From: Amblyornis subalaris
Taxonomy: Eukaryota; Chordata; Aves; Passeriformes; Ptilonorhynchidae
Length of the DNA: 64,000 bases
Direction of reading: 5' to 3'
NCBI GenBank assembly: GCA_018881555.1
Contig: JACAXG010000060.1
Span: forward strand, 1,054,001-1,118,000
A model generated the notes under the pieces. It made no database searches, had not been told where the DNA came from, and was given only the letters and a program-made list of their open reading frames with translations. Position numbers and translations under genes: made by a program. This document shows positions 1-14,100 of this stretch, piece after piece; the first letter of the stretch is position 1, and every line of letters begins with the position of its first letter.

Positions 1-711
1 TCTTTCCATATCTTAAACGTTCAAGTGAAATGACATTTTAAAATGCGAGTTTAACACACTGTCTGCATTTTGGATGCTTTTCTTCATAAAACTGAACTGT
101 AAGATTAAGGCCCAGGAGATGGTAGCATTCCACTGTAAATATGGCCAATGTCAAAACTGAAGAGAAGTCTCTCCTGTACTGCCTGTGACTTAATATTTGA
201 GATTTTGAGTAACTTCAAAATATTAGCTATAAAGATTCTGTACTTTAAAAAAGTTATACAGGCAACAAAGGAGAGATGGGATTTTGTTATTTTATTTCAT
301 TAGTTGGTATCCTGAAGAAATGGAAAGGTTTCCTTTTTACCTCAATATAGTTTTTGTTCAACATGGTTACAAAATGAGATATTATCCTGATATTTTTTTG
401 AGAAATATAGGATTTCAGACTTGTTCTTTAACTTAAAAATCTGGTAACACATCATCACTTTTCCAATAAAACTGTGTTGCACTCAACATTAGAATATCTC
501 AAAAATTTGCAGGCATCCAATTTGCCAAAGTTAACACTAAAGAAATGTCTTAAACGATAATATTCTAGTCTTCAGTAACANTTTTATATGAAGTACAACA
601 TAATTTTAGGTACAGTTGGTGGAAGTAGCAGGGGAAATAATAATGGGTCTTTTTAAGAGTTACAATCTACTAGAATTGTCATGTTTCTGGTAACTACAAC
701 TTTGTTTGCAG
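1..711 (+). other. LYST intron (left edge)
   Basis: AT-rich intron sequence; no coding similarity seen on either strand and no recognised repeat. Confidence 0.6.
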
Positions 712-878
712 CATTCCCTTGAATGACTACAAGTTACTTGCATGTGATATACAACAGCTGCTGGTAGCAGTTGCAATTCATGCCTGCAGCTCCTCAGGTT
801 CTCAATATTTTCGTGTTATTGAAGACCTCATTGTGCTGCTGGGTCATCTTCAAAATAGTAAAAATGCAAGGATGCAAA
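712..878 (+). CDS. LYST: LYST exon, window exon 1
   Basis: Acceptor tttgtttgcag before 712 and donor gtaagt after 878. It enters with the third base of a codon and encodes about 55 residues including [12 protein letters not shown] and [14 protein letters not shown], nearly identical to human LYST in the helical region before the PH-BEACH module. The upstream exons of the gene lie left of the window. Confidence 0.95.
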
Positions 879-2084
879 GTAAGTTGTCTGCTAATTTTTG
901 GGGTCATGGGACTGGAAAAGTAAATCCCTTCCCCACTGTTTTTTGTTTAAATTAATATTCCTGCTGAGGGAGAAGGGAGAGTTTTCTGGTGATGGATGTT
1001 TCTCTTCTAAGTAGTTCTCAAAGTAGTAATTTTCCTTAGGAGCCTGCCTTGTGGTCAAGAATTGTGTACTGCTAATCTGAAAAAGGTGACTGTGAAAGTT
1101 CATTAGGGATATTTAAATGGAACATTCTGTACGGTTTCACTTAGCTTGTTTTGGAGTGATCAAATTCAATGGCTTTTCCATGAGAAGTCACTTCTGTATT
1201 GTCTGTATCTGTGGAATAGTGAGGTGACTTTGTGTCACTCCTGTGGAATCTAGAGTTTTATAGCTCCTGACACATTTTGTGTTTTGACTTGTTACAAACA
1301 TCCGGTAAAAACTCTTGAAGCTGTATAAAGCATGTCGTGTATAAAGTATGCTTTGTATGCCTCCCTCTGTAGATATGGCAGTTGTTCTGCAGTTAAGAGT
1401 TCTTCAAGCAGCCATTGAATTAATAAAAACAACAGCAAGCCAAGATGCTCAGGAGCAGGCCAGTTCAGCCCCGTCGCCTTTGGCACCACATCGTACAATG
1501 TTTCAAAAGCGCAAAGGCATCGCAGGTGAGTAAAAGTGTAGCATTCTCGTACTTTATCCTATAAGTAGTACCCGATGATTCCACGATATTACCTTCTTCG
1601 GGGATTCCCTTAAATTCACAAGTTGCTTAGTAGAGCTGTTTTTAATGTAATTCGTAGTGCATATAATAGCCAACCTTGTGGTAAGGTAATGCCAAAATCA
1701 AGTTAGTGCATGTAACTAACACAGCTGTGATGTGGGGATTGCTTTGTTGTACAACTTTTCATTAGAGACTATCCTGAAATGAATACCTGCCACTCCAAAT
1801 TTGTAGTTGGAAATGCCACTGTGGTTGTGTTTTAAACCTGTGTTTGGTTCTAGATTTAGCAGTAATACTTTCCCTATATTTGATAGCTAGTCAGTCATTC
1901 TGTAAAGGTTTTGGAGTTGTCTGGCTGGAAGTTGATTTTGTATGTTTCTTATAAATGAAGCTGCATTAAGGACTTAATGGAAGATACAATTTAAAAACCT
2001 GGCAAACACTTATTATTCCCTGTTTACTATGGGAATGTTTCTCTTGAGATGCTCAGCTTTTGAGACCCCTCTCCATCAAACTAG

Positions 2085-2130
<46 letters not shown>

Positions 2131-5100
2131 ATAGTGAAAACATTTTTATATTAGTGAACCTGGTAAGGCACTAAAGATAAATAGATGTAATTATATTTCC
2201 AAAAGAAGGAAATACAATCAAGGCCTGCCAGTTCATTTCAAGAAAATTTTAAGGAATATTCTTATAAATTAGGTATTTTGCTATTTGGCAATAGGTATGG
2301 TACAATATGCGTTTGCTGATATGCTGTTGGTATGTCTGGCTCATCATTTGTGCTGATGTATCTACTCTGTGATATGCAATATTTTGTTCTACCACNAAGT
2401 TTTAATCCTTTATCCTAGTTATACAGTAAAAAGAGGAATAAAAGTAATGTTTTTGAATGTTTTGCACAAAAATGTGGAAGTCATGCAATAAATCTAATCT
2501 TGATTTTTATTATTTATTATTTTTTATTTTTTTAAATATTACTTATTATTTGAATTTTATATATTCTCAAAAGGCTTTAAAAACTAAAACCAGGAAAGGC
2601 AAAGACCCAGTGATCCTTATGTTCCCTTTGATATGAATGTTTTTCAAATGTTTGTTTTGTTAAATGATATAAATGCTTTGGATGAAAGCAATTGCTGAGT
2701 GATTGAGTTTCTGTACATTTTAGTAGAATTCTGTTCATGCTTCTCTCCTTAAAGGTTCCAGGAAGTTTTCACTTGCTCAGTCTGATGCTCTGCTGGTGAA
2801 AATGCGCTCACTAGCAAGTGAGGAATTCAACATGATGATGCAGAGGAGAATGAGCCAAGAAAATCCCATCCAAGCCACTGAGTCTGAGTTTGCACAAAGG
2901 TTACAGAGGCTCACTGTTCTAGCTGTTAATAGGCTCATTTATTTAGGTAGGATTTCTTTTTGCTTTGTTTCTGTTTCAATGAAAAATAGATTCTTACTTT
3001 TGGAGTCTTGGAGTGTTAGAGAGGAAAGGCATACTGTTATCACAACTGTAATGGAGTTAGCCATAAGGCATCATTCTCTTGGTGATTTGTCTCTCAGTAT
3101 TATGTAACTGACAATCTGGATAATGTTTTTGTCTGAATGAACCAAACAAGTTGTTTTATTTCTGCATTAGTGCATTCATGTGTTAACTGCCTGAATTATT
3201 ACCTGAAGACTTAACTGCCAAAGAGAGCATCTGCTCTCTTAAAAGGCATCAGTTTGCATATTTCTATGAAAAGACCACATTTGTTAGCAAGATGTGATGA
3301 CTTTGAGAGCTAGTTCAAATTCTGCAGAAGCAAGAGAGAGAGTAAGTATGGTNAATATGTCAGTAATGGCAGTATTTGATTTAAGGCCAACTGAAGGATC
3401 ATAGGATTATTTTGCTTGAGATGGTACTGATCAATATGTAAATTTGATCTTAAATTTTAAGCCTCTGCCGAAGAGTGCCTTGATGTACTGGGTATAACAG
3501 AAAATGCAAGTCAAAGCAGATTTTCAGCATCCCAGCTGGAAGTTCCTGAAGACGAAAGCCAGCAAGAACTGACTAGCAGAATAAACCCTTTTCTTAAAGA
3601 AATGGTCAAAATGTTGGTGGAAGGAATCAAAGTATCCGTTGTAAGTAATTAGATGCTGTCCACATTAAAGCATACTTCATAAGGTTCCTTTATTAGGAAC
3701 TTTTCGTGCATAACGTATTCTGTCGATAAATGCTTTTCTTACTGCCTCACTCCATTCAAATGTGGCATAAAAAACTGTACATCTTCCNAGTTATTCTCCA
3801 GTTCTAAAACAATGGATCTGTTCCGATTTTTACCTTTACATTTAGCAAAATTCTACTTGAACAAGCACAACAAAACTTAAATAGACTTTTGTGTACTACA
3901 CAAATTTGCTTGGTTTCTTAAACTTCAATATTTAGGTTTGCTGAAGCCTTTAAAACCAGATTTCCTGTGCATCCACAGATGGTGGAGATTTTCTGAGCAA
4001 TTTGTGTTTATAGTATATTTTAGAGTTGGGAAGGAGTGCTTTCTCTTTTTTCAGTTCTTTCCGAAGGGCTGAAAGTTTTCTCTTCTAGCATGCAGGGTTA
4101 GCTTGTCAGCCTTTCCAAGGTGATCAGTTTTTGCTTGGATAATATGAAGTGGGTTATTACTCTTTCTTGCCTCTTTATTTCTCTTAGGTCATCTTTATAA
4201 AAGTAGTTCTACATACTTTTCTTTCCAGCTCAGAAAAGTTATATTTGATAGGTGTGATATCTTTCCACTGTGCCACACTTGTAGTACTTTTCAGATGGCA
4301 AGTTTCTTTTTGTGACCACATGCACCTCTGTCCAATGCCTGGTTTCTAATCTTCTGGGGTAATCCATTCAGAAACTAGTGATTAATGTAGAAGGGCTGCT
4401 CATTAAAATGAGCAATCAAAAAAACCCTCTCATTTTTAAACCCTCTACATCACAATTTTCACTTTCTGGATTATTTTATAGTCCTTCTAATGGAATATCT
4501 AGTTTAGCTAGAAGTTGCATTCCTAATATTGGCATATTGAGAAAACTCTGCTCATTTTATTAAAATGAAAAAAAATCTGTTCCTTCATTTTTAGTAGAAT
4601 GCCTTTTAACCCATAATAATCACTGAACTAAACCAAAACACTTATTTTGGTAGATAAAACTTTGTCTTACATTTTGATCATATTAACTGTGTTTATTTTG
4701 TAATGTGAAAAACTTGGTAAAAGTAACCCTGTAATATTTAAAAGTTGTCTCCATTCCTTAGGGCACCAGCAGAATGAGCACACCAAAACAGCANTGGAAC
4801 AGAATCCTCTTGTTATGTAAGGACACGTTCCGTACACAACTTGGGAGGCTTCTTGTGCATAGCTTTTCTCCTGTAAGGCCACTGCAGGAGAGAATGCAGG
4901 CTTTGGATATGGTACACGAAGTAAACCATCAGGAGATTTTGCGTGACTGTCTTAGCCCGACTTTGCAAGTAAGATCAAGAGTGTTTAAGAGAAGTTTCTA
5001 AAACCTGTATTTAATTTTTTGTTTAGATTTAGAACTGTATGTGGCTTTTTCACTGCTGTTTTAGCAATGTTCAATGTAATGACAACTATGTCAGAAAACA

Positions 5101-8100
5101 CCTGTGTGTACCTCTGCAGTTGCTATGTTATCCTGAGGATAGATAGAATTAAATGTGGGTATGTTGACACTGTTATGCATCAAACATGACATCTCTGCAA
5201 TGCAGAAACAAAAGGTGATACTAGTTTTAACATGAAATATTTTACTAAGGAAGCTAGAAATTAAGGTACCCTAAAAGAACAGATTAGGAAGGAATTATCC
5301 TTGCTTTGGAACTCTTAACTGCAGACTTTCTGAAGCTTGTAAGAATTGATTGCAACTAGATTTTAAGAAGCAATCAATCCTCAACCTAAGCCGTACTCTT
5401 ATCTTTTCTTACTTAGCCTTTATTAATTCTTAAAGTGGGATTGTGTATTCCATATTCTTAAGCAAAATAGCTGAATGGGTTCTCCCTGCTTTTCTGGGTT
5501 TGTCAGAAGAAAGCTTTTTTAAATTGTACTCAGTGCAAGCTTGAGAGAAAGCATTTCTTAGAGTCACAGGGAAAAATCAGTTAGGAATGTTGCTATTTGA
5601 GATCTTCAGGAACAGCAAGAATGAAATAAGACATGCCACAGTTTTAGTCACTGTACACTAAAAAGAGAAAGTATTTATTGGATTAAACTGGAGTGCTTAC
5701 ATGTTTCTGATCATTATTCAAATAAATAACAGTTTCAACAGGAGGAAAAGAGCTGATTCACTAGCAGTGCCTTCTGTGTGGGAGTGTCATGTTGAGTGCA
5801 TTTATGGCCTGTGTCTGCTTAGCTTCATTATCTGTCAGCTCTAATTTGATTAATCAAATGAGGTGTAGCATTCTTGGCAAGCAAAACTAGAAGTCTCTGG
5901 CACATATTTCCTGAAGTATAAGCAAGGCTGCAGGAGCTGAGTACTGGGAAAATTACCATCATTTTCTTGCAAGCCATTTGAAAAGTCACAAGATGCTGGG
6001 GCAAATTTTATCCTATGAGGATTAAATTCAACATGTTTTTCCAGTTTTATAAAAGTTTATCTTTAACCATTAAAACTGTAATTTTCTTTAAATTATAGAA
6101 TAATTAGTAGAAGAAATCTATACAGTCTGACTGGAAAAGGGAGTAAAAGTGGTGGGGAAAAAACCTGCTCATTGTTGTGAAAATGAGTGACCATACATCT
6201 GTATTCCCCTCTTTCCTTCTTTTTGTCTTCTAGCATGGGCCTAAATTAGTGCTCTATTTGTATGAGTTAATGCATAATCACAGCAATGGAATGACTAAAG
6301 AACAAAAAAGAGCAGCAGGAGACTTTGTGAATACACTGAAAAGTTGTGGCTATAAATGCATTCCCCTGAGCCCACGACCAAAACCAGATTTAATAAAAGC
6401 TTTGAAAGAGGTTTGTGAATAAAAACTTTGCTTTAAAAACTGCGTTTATTTGAAACAATTGTCATATGTGGGATCAGAGTTTAACTGCAGATGGTGGTGT
6501 TCTTTGGTTCATGGCTTATGCTTTTGGGAATTCTGTTTGGATTCTAAATATTTCTGTCATATACACTCAACACTTCACAGCAAGCTCACAAGCTTCAAGC
6601 TTCCTGATTAAACATGTTACTTCATCCAGATGAAGATAGTTTATAATAAATTATCGCTATCTCTTATTGTCAAGAAAAGAATTTTTATGACCTCTTGCAA
6701 AAAAAAATTATTATTGCAAATCTATATAAATGTAATAAAATGGCAGTAACTGAAAGGGAGCCTTGCTGGTTTTAAATGCTGTGAAGATACCAATTGAACA
6801 GTTTTGTCAGTCTTCCTTTTCTTAAATTGACATATCCTTTAGCCTCTCCCCTCTTTTTGTCCATCTGAAAAGAGAAAGTAATGTATAAAACTTCCATTCA
6901 GGATCAGAAGAAATATGAGATGGAAGAAGGCGTAAACAAAGCTGCTTGGGAGAAGACAATGGCTAATAATCGGCAGAAGTAAGTACTTTCTTAGAGGGGC
7001 TGCAAGAACTCTCTAAGAAATGTTCTCTGTTCAGCACTTCCCATTGCAAAATTGCCTCTGTGATTATTATCGGTGGGGGTTTTTTTTGGAATTAACATCA
7101 CCACTAGCTTTCAGGCTTTTAATTTTACTGTTATATTATAGGCATATGCATTGTGATAGGTTGCATAATAAATGACATTGTGTGGACCTCAGAATACCCA
7201 ACTGATTTTTTTGCACATTTGGCATTTCACCCTTAATTTTATGGTGGTTGTATCTATCCAGTCACCACTCCTGTTGCTGTGGTCTGCACAATTAAATGTC
7301 CCTGCAAGTACCCTGATCTTCAATGAATAAAATATATTCAGCATACAATTTGAATACTTTTGTGAGCTGTGTAGACTGCTGCTCCTTGGCGAAATGTAAA
7401 TTTCAGTACGTTGTGGTAGATTGAGTTCTTTCTGTTAATTTATATTTCAGGCTTTGCTGTAAAAATCAGATTTGAGATGCACACACAATGTGCTTTAATG
7501 TAGGCAAGTGCAGTAGATGTAAAGGTCAGCTCAGTCAAGTCCATGCAGACAAGTGTTAAGACTTTATTATGTTGAATAACTTATGAGATTTAATCAGTGG
7601 TAAATTAGTGTCCTTACTCCAGATTCTTATTGTAATGAGTATACATGAATTAGTCAAGCATGTTAGTATATAGCCATTGATATTCTGACTGGCTTGGCTT
7701 ATCTTAGGCCAAAAGTAATAGCTTTTTTGATGGCTAAGAAGCAGGAGGTATACATGAATCTCATTATGTAGGCTATGTTGCTCTGCATCTGCTGTAAAAA
7801 GAACTCTATGCATCTACTGCCATACTGATTGTATTTTATAAGGCGTTTTGGTGTCTTGCCTTCCCTTTTCAGTGTGTTTATTTGACATCTTAAAACACAA
7901 CTATTTTCCTCAGTCTCTTTCAACGTCTAGATACAAAATCTAAAGACATTTCTAAAATAGCTGGAGACATCACGCAAGCTGTGTCTCTGTCACAAGGAAT
8001 GGAAAGGAAGAAAGTAATCCAGCACATCAGGGGGATGTATAAGGCAGAGCTAAGTGCCAGCAGACACTGGCAGGAACTTGTTCAGCAGCTTACCCATGAT

Positions 8101-11100
8101 CGGTGAGTTTTCTCATCTTGGTGAAAAAGGGAGAGAACTTGATATCCGTCTGATAGTTGGACTTTGTGAAAGACTTGATTTTTTTTAATCCTATTTTTTA
8201 GGGTGAGTAGCTAAGTATTTCTGTGCCATTTAGACAGTTTTTTCCATCAGGTACATCTTGCTGTGCCTAACACAGTGAAGAGTGTCTTAAAGTTTTCATA
8301 TCTTGCATTACATAGGTGGAGTAAAAAATTATTTTTGGGGTAATGATACTCGCATTAGCATCTAGATACTCTGTTCACTAAATAGTGTAGAACAAAGGAT
8401 GTGAAGTCTTGATAAGAAATCAACCTATGGTTTATATCCATTTTCACCACTGCAGAATTAGTATTATGTCATGTTTGCAGCAGCAGAGTTTTCAAAATAG
8501 TGTTGGATGCATTGTATTGTTGTTTTCATTAGTGAGTAGCTTCAAGAACAGTCTTAGAGTAGTAGCTTGTAAGAAGTCATTCAGTGGAATAGCTCATGAA
8601 AATAAACTACAGAATTTAGTCTCTTGATACTCTTTCAGAAATAATTGCCCAGTGTACTACTGTGCAATTTCTGTCTTTCTACTAGCTAAAGAAGAACAGA
8701 ATGAATAAGTGTATATACTGCCTCTGCTGCCAAACCCTTAACATATTTTTTTATCAGAGCACTCTGGTATGACCCAGTCTATTACCCAACTTCTTGGCAA
8801 CTGGATCCAACGGAGGGCCCAAACAGAGAGAGGCGCCGCTTGCAGAGGTGCTATCTAACTATTCCAAACAAGTACCTTCTCCCAGACAGGCAAAAACAGG
8901 AAGGTAATTATAACATCTTCTATGATGAATGTAGTGTAATGTCTGAATTGTAATGACTGTTAGTACCTTATTATTTGTGATGTCTTCATAGGTGTGATAA
9001 AAACTCCGTTGTCTTACCTATTTGAAGACAAAACACATTCTTCTCACTCTTCTACTGTAAAGGACAAAGCTGCCAGTGAACATATAAGGTAAGGTTTGGA
9101 CAACACTTGCTTCCCTTTCCTATCTTTTCCCAATCAAATGAAACAGTCATCACTTTTTTGTCTGAATAAGCATTTTAAAAAAAATCAAGTGGGAAACGAG
9201 ACAAATGTCAGAGATAATAGGCTTTTTGCTTTACGCAAAAGACTAAAGCTACCAAATACCATACTGGTGTGATATATGGATGGGACTTTTGTGGGATAAC
9301 CTGATGAGGTTATCTCATTTGTCACTTAGTAGCACTGCCTGTCTTAGATATCTAAAATCTGGTAGGTCTTCCCGTCAGTGTTCAAAAGTAAATTGTGTTT
9401 TCATCCTATTTGCTTTTATCATTGTGTTACTCAATTCTGCAGTTGTGTCAATTTGCCACCTGTTACAGGCACTAATACAGCCTAAAATAACTGCAGAGAA
9501 CACACGAAGAAATAAGTTGAAGTTCCATTTTCTTTCCCTCTTTGGGATTTGAACCATTAGAGTCATGATTTGCACATGGTTGGACAGTTTTTCTTCAGCT
9601 GTAACCTTGGTGGCTGTTGGTTTTAGATTGGTTTTAGGTCTCTTGAAAGGTACATAAATCCATAAACAATAATACACTTTGAAATATTTCAGAGTTAATC
9701 GAAGATGTATAAGTGTAGCACCTTCTAGAGAGACTGCTGGTGAGCTGTTGCTAGGTAAGTAGAATTTTCAGTCTTTATAAATACATTTTTGGTGTAAGAT
9801 TCTGCTGTATATGTAAACCTGGCTAACTTTTTTTAAGTAATTCGGCTATTGCCTGACTTCTTACAGATTGCATACTTTATAGATCAATTCTGCCTTTCTT
9901 CTCTGCTGTTTGCATGAGTGCTGTTTGAACTGCCATTAAGTTTTAAGATTGCAGACCACTTGCTAAAAGATGTGGAATGATAAATTGTATTTCTGTCAAG
10001 TACTGTCTTGCCCAGGTACTATTCTTAGCATTCTTAACTCCTGAATACTGTTTATATAACCCAAAGATGCATCATACAATATCATGTACCTTTTTGCAAC
10101 TATTTTTTGCTGTAGGAAAATGTGGCATGTATTTTGTTGAAGATAATGCTTCAGACGCAGTTGAAAATTCGGTAAGTGTTAGAACATATTGTCCAGCTTT
10201 AATTTTTCCACACTATGGCCTTCTGTAGCCTTTTTTTTCCAGCAATTTCGGTGGCAGTAGCACTAGAGTTAGAGATCTCTGGACAAGGTCAGCCAAACTG
10301 ATTAGTTTGGTTTGTGTTTCTTCTGTTGCGCCTGGCTATGGAATTGGTGGTGATAGAAGAAGATGGGAAAGACGTGGGCCTGGGACTGGGAGGGAATGAG
10401 GAAGGGGTGATGTGGGAGGTTTCTGCACCTTGCAGTCCGTTGCTTTGAGTTCATCAGCAAGTGCACAGAGTTTGCTTTGATCTGCACCTGAGAACTGACC
10501 TAATTTTTCTGGTATTTGAAGACTGATGTGTAAATTGTTTATACATCCAACAGATGTTTAAAAGTAATCAAGACATTGATTGCAGTACTGAACGCTTTAA
10601 ACTGTTTTTACAGAGCACTTCCTTAAACAGACTTAAACTTCTACTAAACAGACTGTTCCTGTGGTCTAAAAAGGCTACTAGCTGCTTTGTCCTTCACAGA
10701 ACTGTCAGAGTTGGGATTCATGACAATGCTTTGCTTGTTCTGATTGGCTGTCCAGTATTTTAGCTTCAGAGTCGGTGAAAATGTGACACTGCTTTCTAGT
10801 GTTGGATAGGGAACTGGAGCAGCAGAGGAGCATGTGCGATGTTCTGCCCACTGCCTTGAGGAGAGTGGTGGATGGGGAAAGTAGCTAAAGAAAATCACAA
10901 CAATGTATTAAAGCATCGCATTAAAATTAAAGTTTGCCTCATGATATGCTGTGTTGTTATAAACTGACTGCACTGAAAGGTTTCTTGTTTGGAAAATCTG
11001 CTATTTAAAATAACTTTTTTAATTTAAAATTCTACAGAGTTTTCATGGAGAAACTGAACCAGCATCATTTTCTTGGACCTATGAGGAAATTAAGGAAGTT

Positions 11101-14100
11101 CATAAGCGCTGGTGGCAGTTAAGAGACAATGCTGTGGAAATATTTCTGACAAATGGCAGAACTTTACTCTTGGCTTTTGATAATACAAAGGTACTGTGGT
11201 ACCAATGCAGAGTAATATACCAAAGTGTTTGCTTTATAACATTTATATTCGTGCATTAGTTTTTAAGGAGACCTGTTGCGTGGACTAATTAAATTCTGTC
11301 TAACACCTTTGAAAGAATTTGGCTCAGCTAGACCTCTAGACAATCACAGGCATGTTGTAAAACACATCTGTTATATTAAGACATTAAAGAATCTTAGTAA
11401 TACTAAACATTATTCCATTGCAGCAGATATCTGGAAACATGTTAAATGAGAGAAACTTAAAAGTCTTGGTAGTTTGAAGGTTTTTAAGTTGTATGATTAA
11501 ATCTATGGTATTTTCTTTTAGGTCCGTGATGATGTGTACCACAACATCTTGACTAACAATTTGCCTAACCTTTTGGAATATGGAAACATTACTGCTTTGA
11601 CCCACCTGTGGTGCACAGGACAGATTACTAACTTTGAATATTTGACTCATTTAAACAAACATGCTGGCCGTTCCTTCAATGATCTCATGCAGTATCCAGT
11701 ATTTCCTTTTATACTTTCTGACTACACCAGTGAAACGCTGGACCTAAATGATCCATCTGTATATAGGTAATATGAAATGTTTGATACTCTTTATTCCCAA
11801 ATACTTGATCATCCTGTATAGCTTTTTAACTTCATTGCACTAAACTGCACACACACATGAATGGAACTATTCAGGGACAAGCCTCATCCATAGTAACTTG
11901 AGCTTTTTATAATAAGTGGCTGCTTTACTTGGCATATTGAAATAGAATGGGTGTATAGATTCAAATGCAATGTATTGGACTTACACTGTCTTCATTGGAT
12001 ATGTATAGTTCACAGATTTAAATAGAAGCTTTATGTGTACATTTATATGATCAAAGACTTCCAGGCCAATCAGCAAAAATTAAATAGTAAAGGAAATAAT
12101 ATTGTAAATTACTTGGTCAGTTACAAAATCATAGTCTTCATTGTGAATAGACTTGAGTGAATTGTCCCACCCTAATAAATTTCTGTTAAGCGGATTTAAC
12201 GTTTGTGTGCACTAAGTCTTTGCCTTTATAGGATGCCTCTAATTTGACTGAGGCACTTGGCATTTGCTTGCCTGTCACTGTGCTGTGGATCTGAGTTTGC
12301 CTGTAGCACTAACTAAAAGTGGCTTTTTTATTTTCTGAACTTTCTTGAAAAGCGTTACTAAGTTTTCCTTGTCCTTTTCATTATATTAAAAGTGTTATTC
12401 TTAATAATGTATTATTAAATGATGTGAATCAATATTGTAATAAAAATTACAATGTATCAGTCCTACTTCTGTTGCAGAAATCTGGTCAAACCAATAGCTG
12501 TGCAGTCTAAAGAAAAAGAGGATCGTTATGTGGATACTTACAAGGTAATTTGGATAATTTTTGCTTCTTGCCTTTGTCCTGTGTAGAAACGATATGGTGG
12601 CTTTATTTTTTTAAACGAATATTGATGGGGGAAGGAGAAACCACAAGTACAATATTTCATGTCTACAGAATTCTTGTTTCCACTATATTTTCCAGGAAAC
12701 ATTTCCTGGGCATTGTTTTATAACATGCCTGGAACTTGTTTGTTCCTGTACCTGAAATCATAAATCAATTTAGTCCTTCCATGTGATACTGCTGGGGAAT
12801 TTAAATGGGTACCACTTTACATCTTTAAAATTAAAGATCCCTAAAGATCAGGAAGATGATTTACTGCTGTTTAGTTGAAATGACTTCACTGAAATTTGTA
12901 GCTATTTGTTCTGTTTGATAACAGAAAAGCTGTTTTCCCTGAAGTATTCTGTTATTTTAACATGCCCTACTATGATAATAGCGCTTTTTGATTTTTTCTC
13001 TTTAAAATGTTTTAAAGGCTATAGGAAATAGAAACATACTGGGGAATTAAAGCATCTGCAGTTGGACTCTCAAACTTATGTCTNTGTCACCATGGTCTAG
13101 TGTATTATTTGCAAATACTGGTTTTTTTCTATTTAGTATTGAAAAGTCTGTAAAATGACTCTGCTGTATTAGAAAACAAGAGGGGGCAGTAGGGAAAACC
13201 AAAAGTAACAAATAATGGAAAATAGGTCATTTAAATTGGCTAGACTTTGATACCTAACTGGATTGTAAAAGTGATTGCATGTCTTTAGACACTTAGAAGT
13301 GTATTTGATTCCAAATCACTTTTAAATGTATGTCTCTGAAAAGTTTGGGTTTATTCCTAAACAATTAAAGCAAGCTCTTATTTTTGTTATTGGAGTGCAT
13401 CTAAGCAGGAGGTTTGATTTTCCTTTTTTTCTTTTCTGTACTATTTTTCTAGTATTTGGAAGAAGAGTACCGTAAAGGAGCACGAGAGGATGATCCAATG
13501 CCCCCTGTACAACCATATCACTATGGATCTCATTATTCTAACAGTGGAACTGTGCTTCATTTCCTGGTTAGGCTGCCACCTTTTACTAAAATGTTTTTAG
13601 CTTATCAAGGTAAGGTTACATTTGCTTGCACTTGCCTTTCATATCTAGACCTTGTTCCAATGACCCAGGAATGGTCAATATGGTACCCTATTTAGCACAG
13701 TTTTTTCAATTCCAAATAGCTGAGCTTGGTAAAATTAAAACTGGTATGCTTTAACAGTAGATTCATTCTTGAAATTATCAAGCTAGACCATGATAGACCA
13801 TGAAGCTGTATATCTGATGTTTATACTTTAGTTTCTGTAGCATAAAAAGCTGACCTATGTTTGACTTGCAGTCCATGCGTAACACATAGTAATTGAGATA
13901 AAAGAATTCTAAATGTTCTCAGCTAACTGAAGAGCAGTTAACTACTTGAAGTTGCAGATGTGCAGCTGTTAGTGTCCATCATCAATGTAACGATTCAGTT
14001 TGGATTTCTTTACAGATCAAAGTTTTGACATCCCAGACAGAACTTTTCACTCTACCAATACAACCTGGCGACTCTCTTCGTATGAATCAATGACTGACGT

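Noticed and set aside
3290..3400. C-box and D-box-like motifs suggesting an intronic snoRNA
   Set aside because: Spacing is poor, no terminal stem is seen, and such short motifs are frequent by chance.
12434..12453. 8-bp-arm AT-rich hairpin shortly before a LYST acceptor
   Set aside because: Short arms made only of A/T-rich sequence; expected by chance in this intron.
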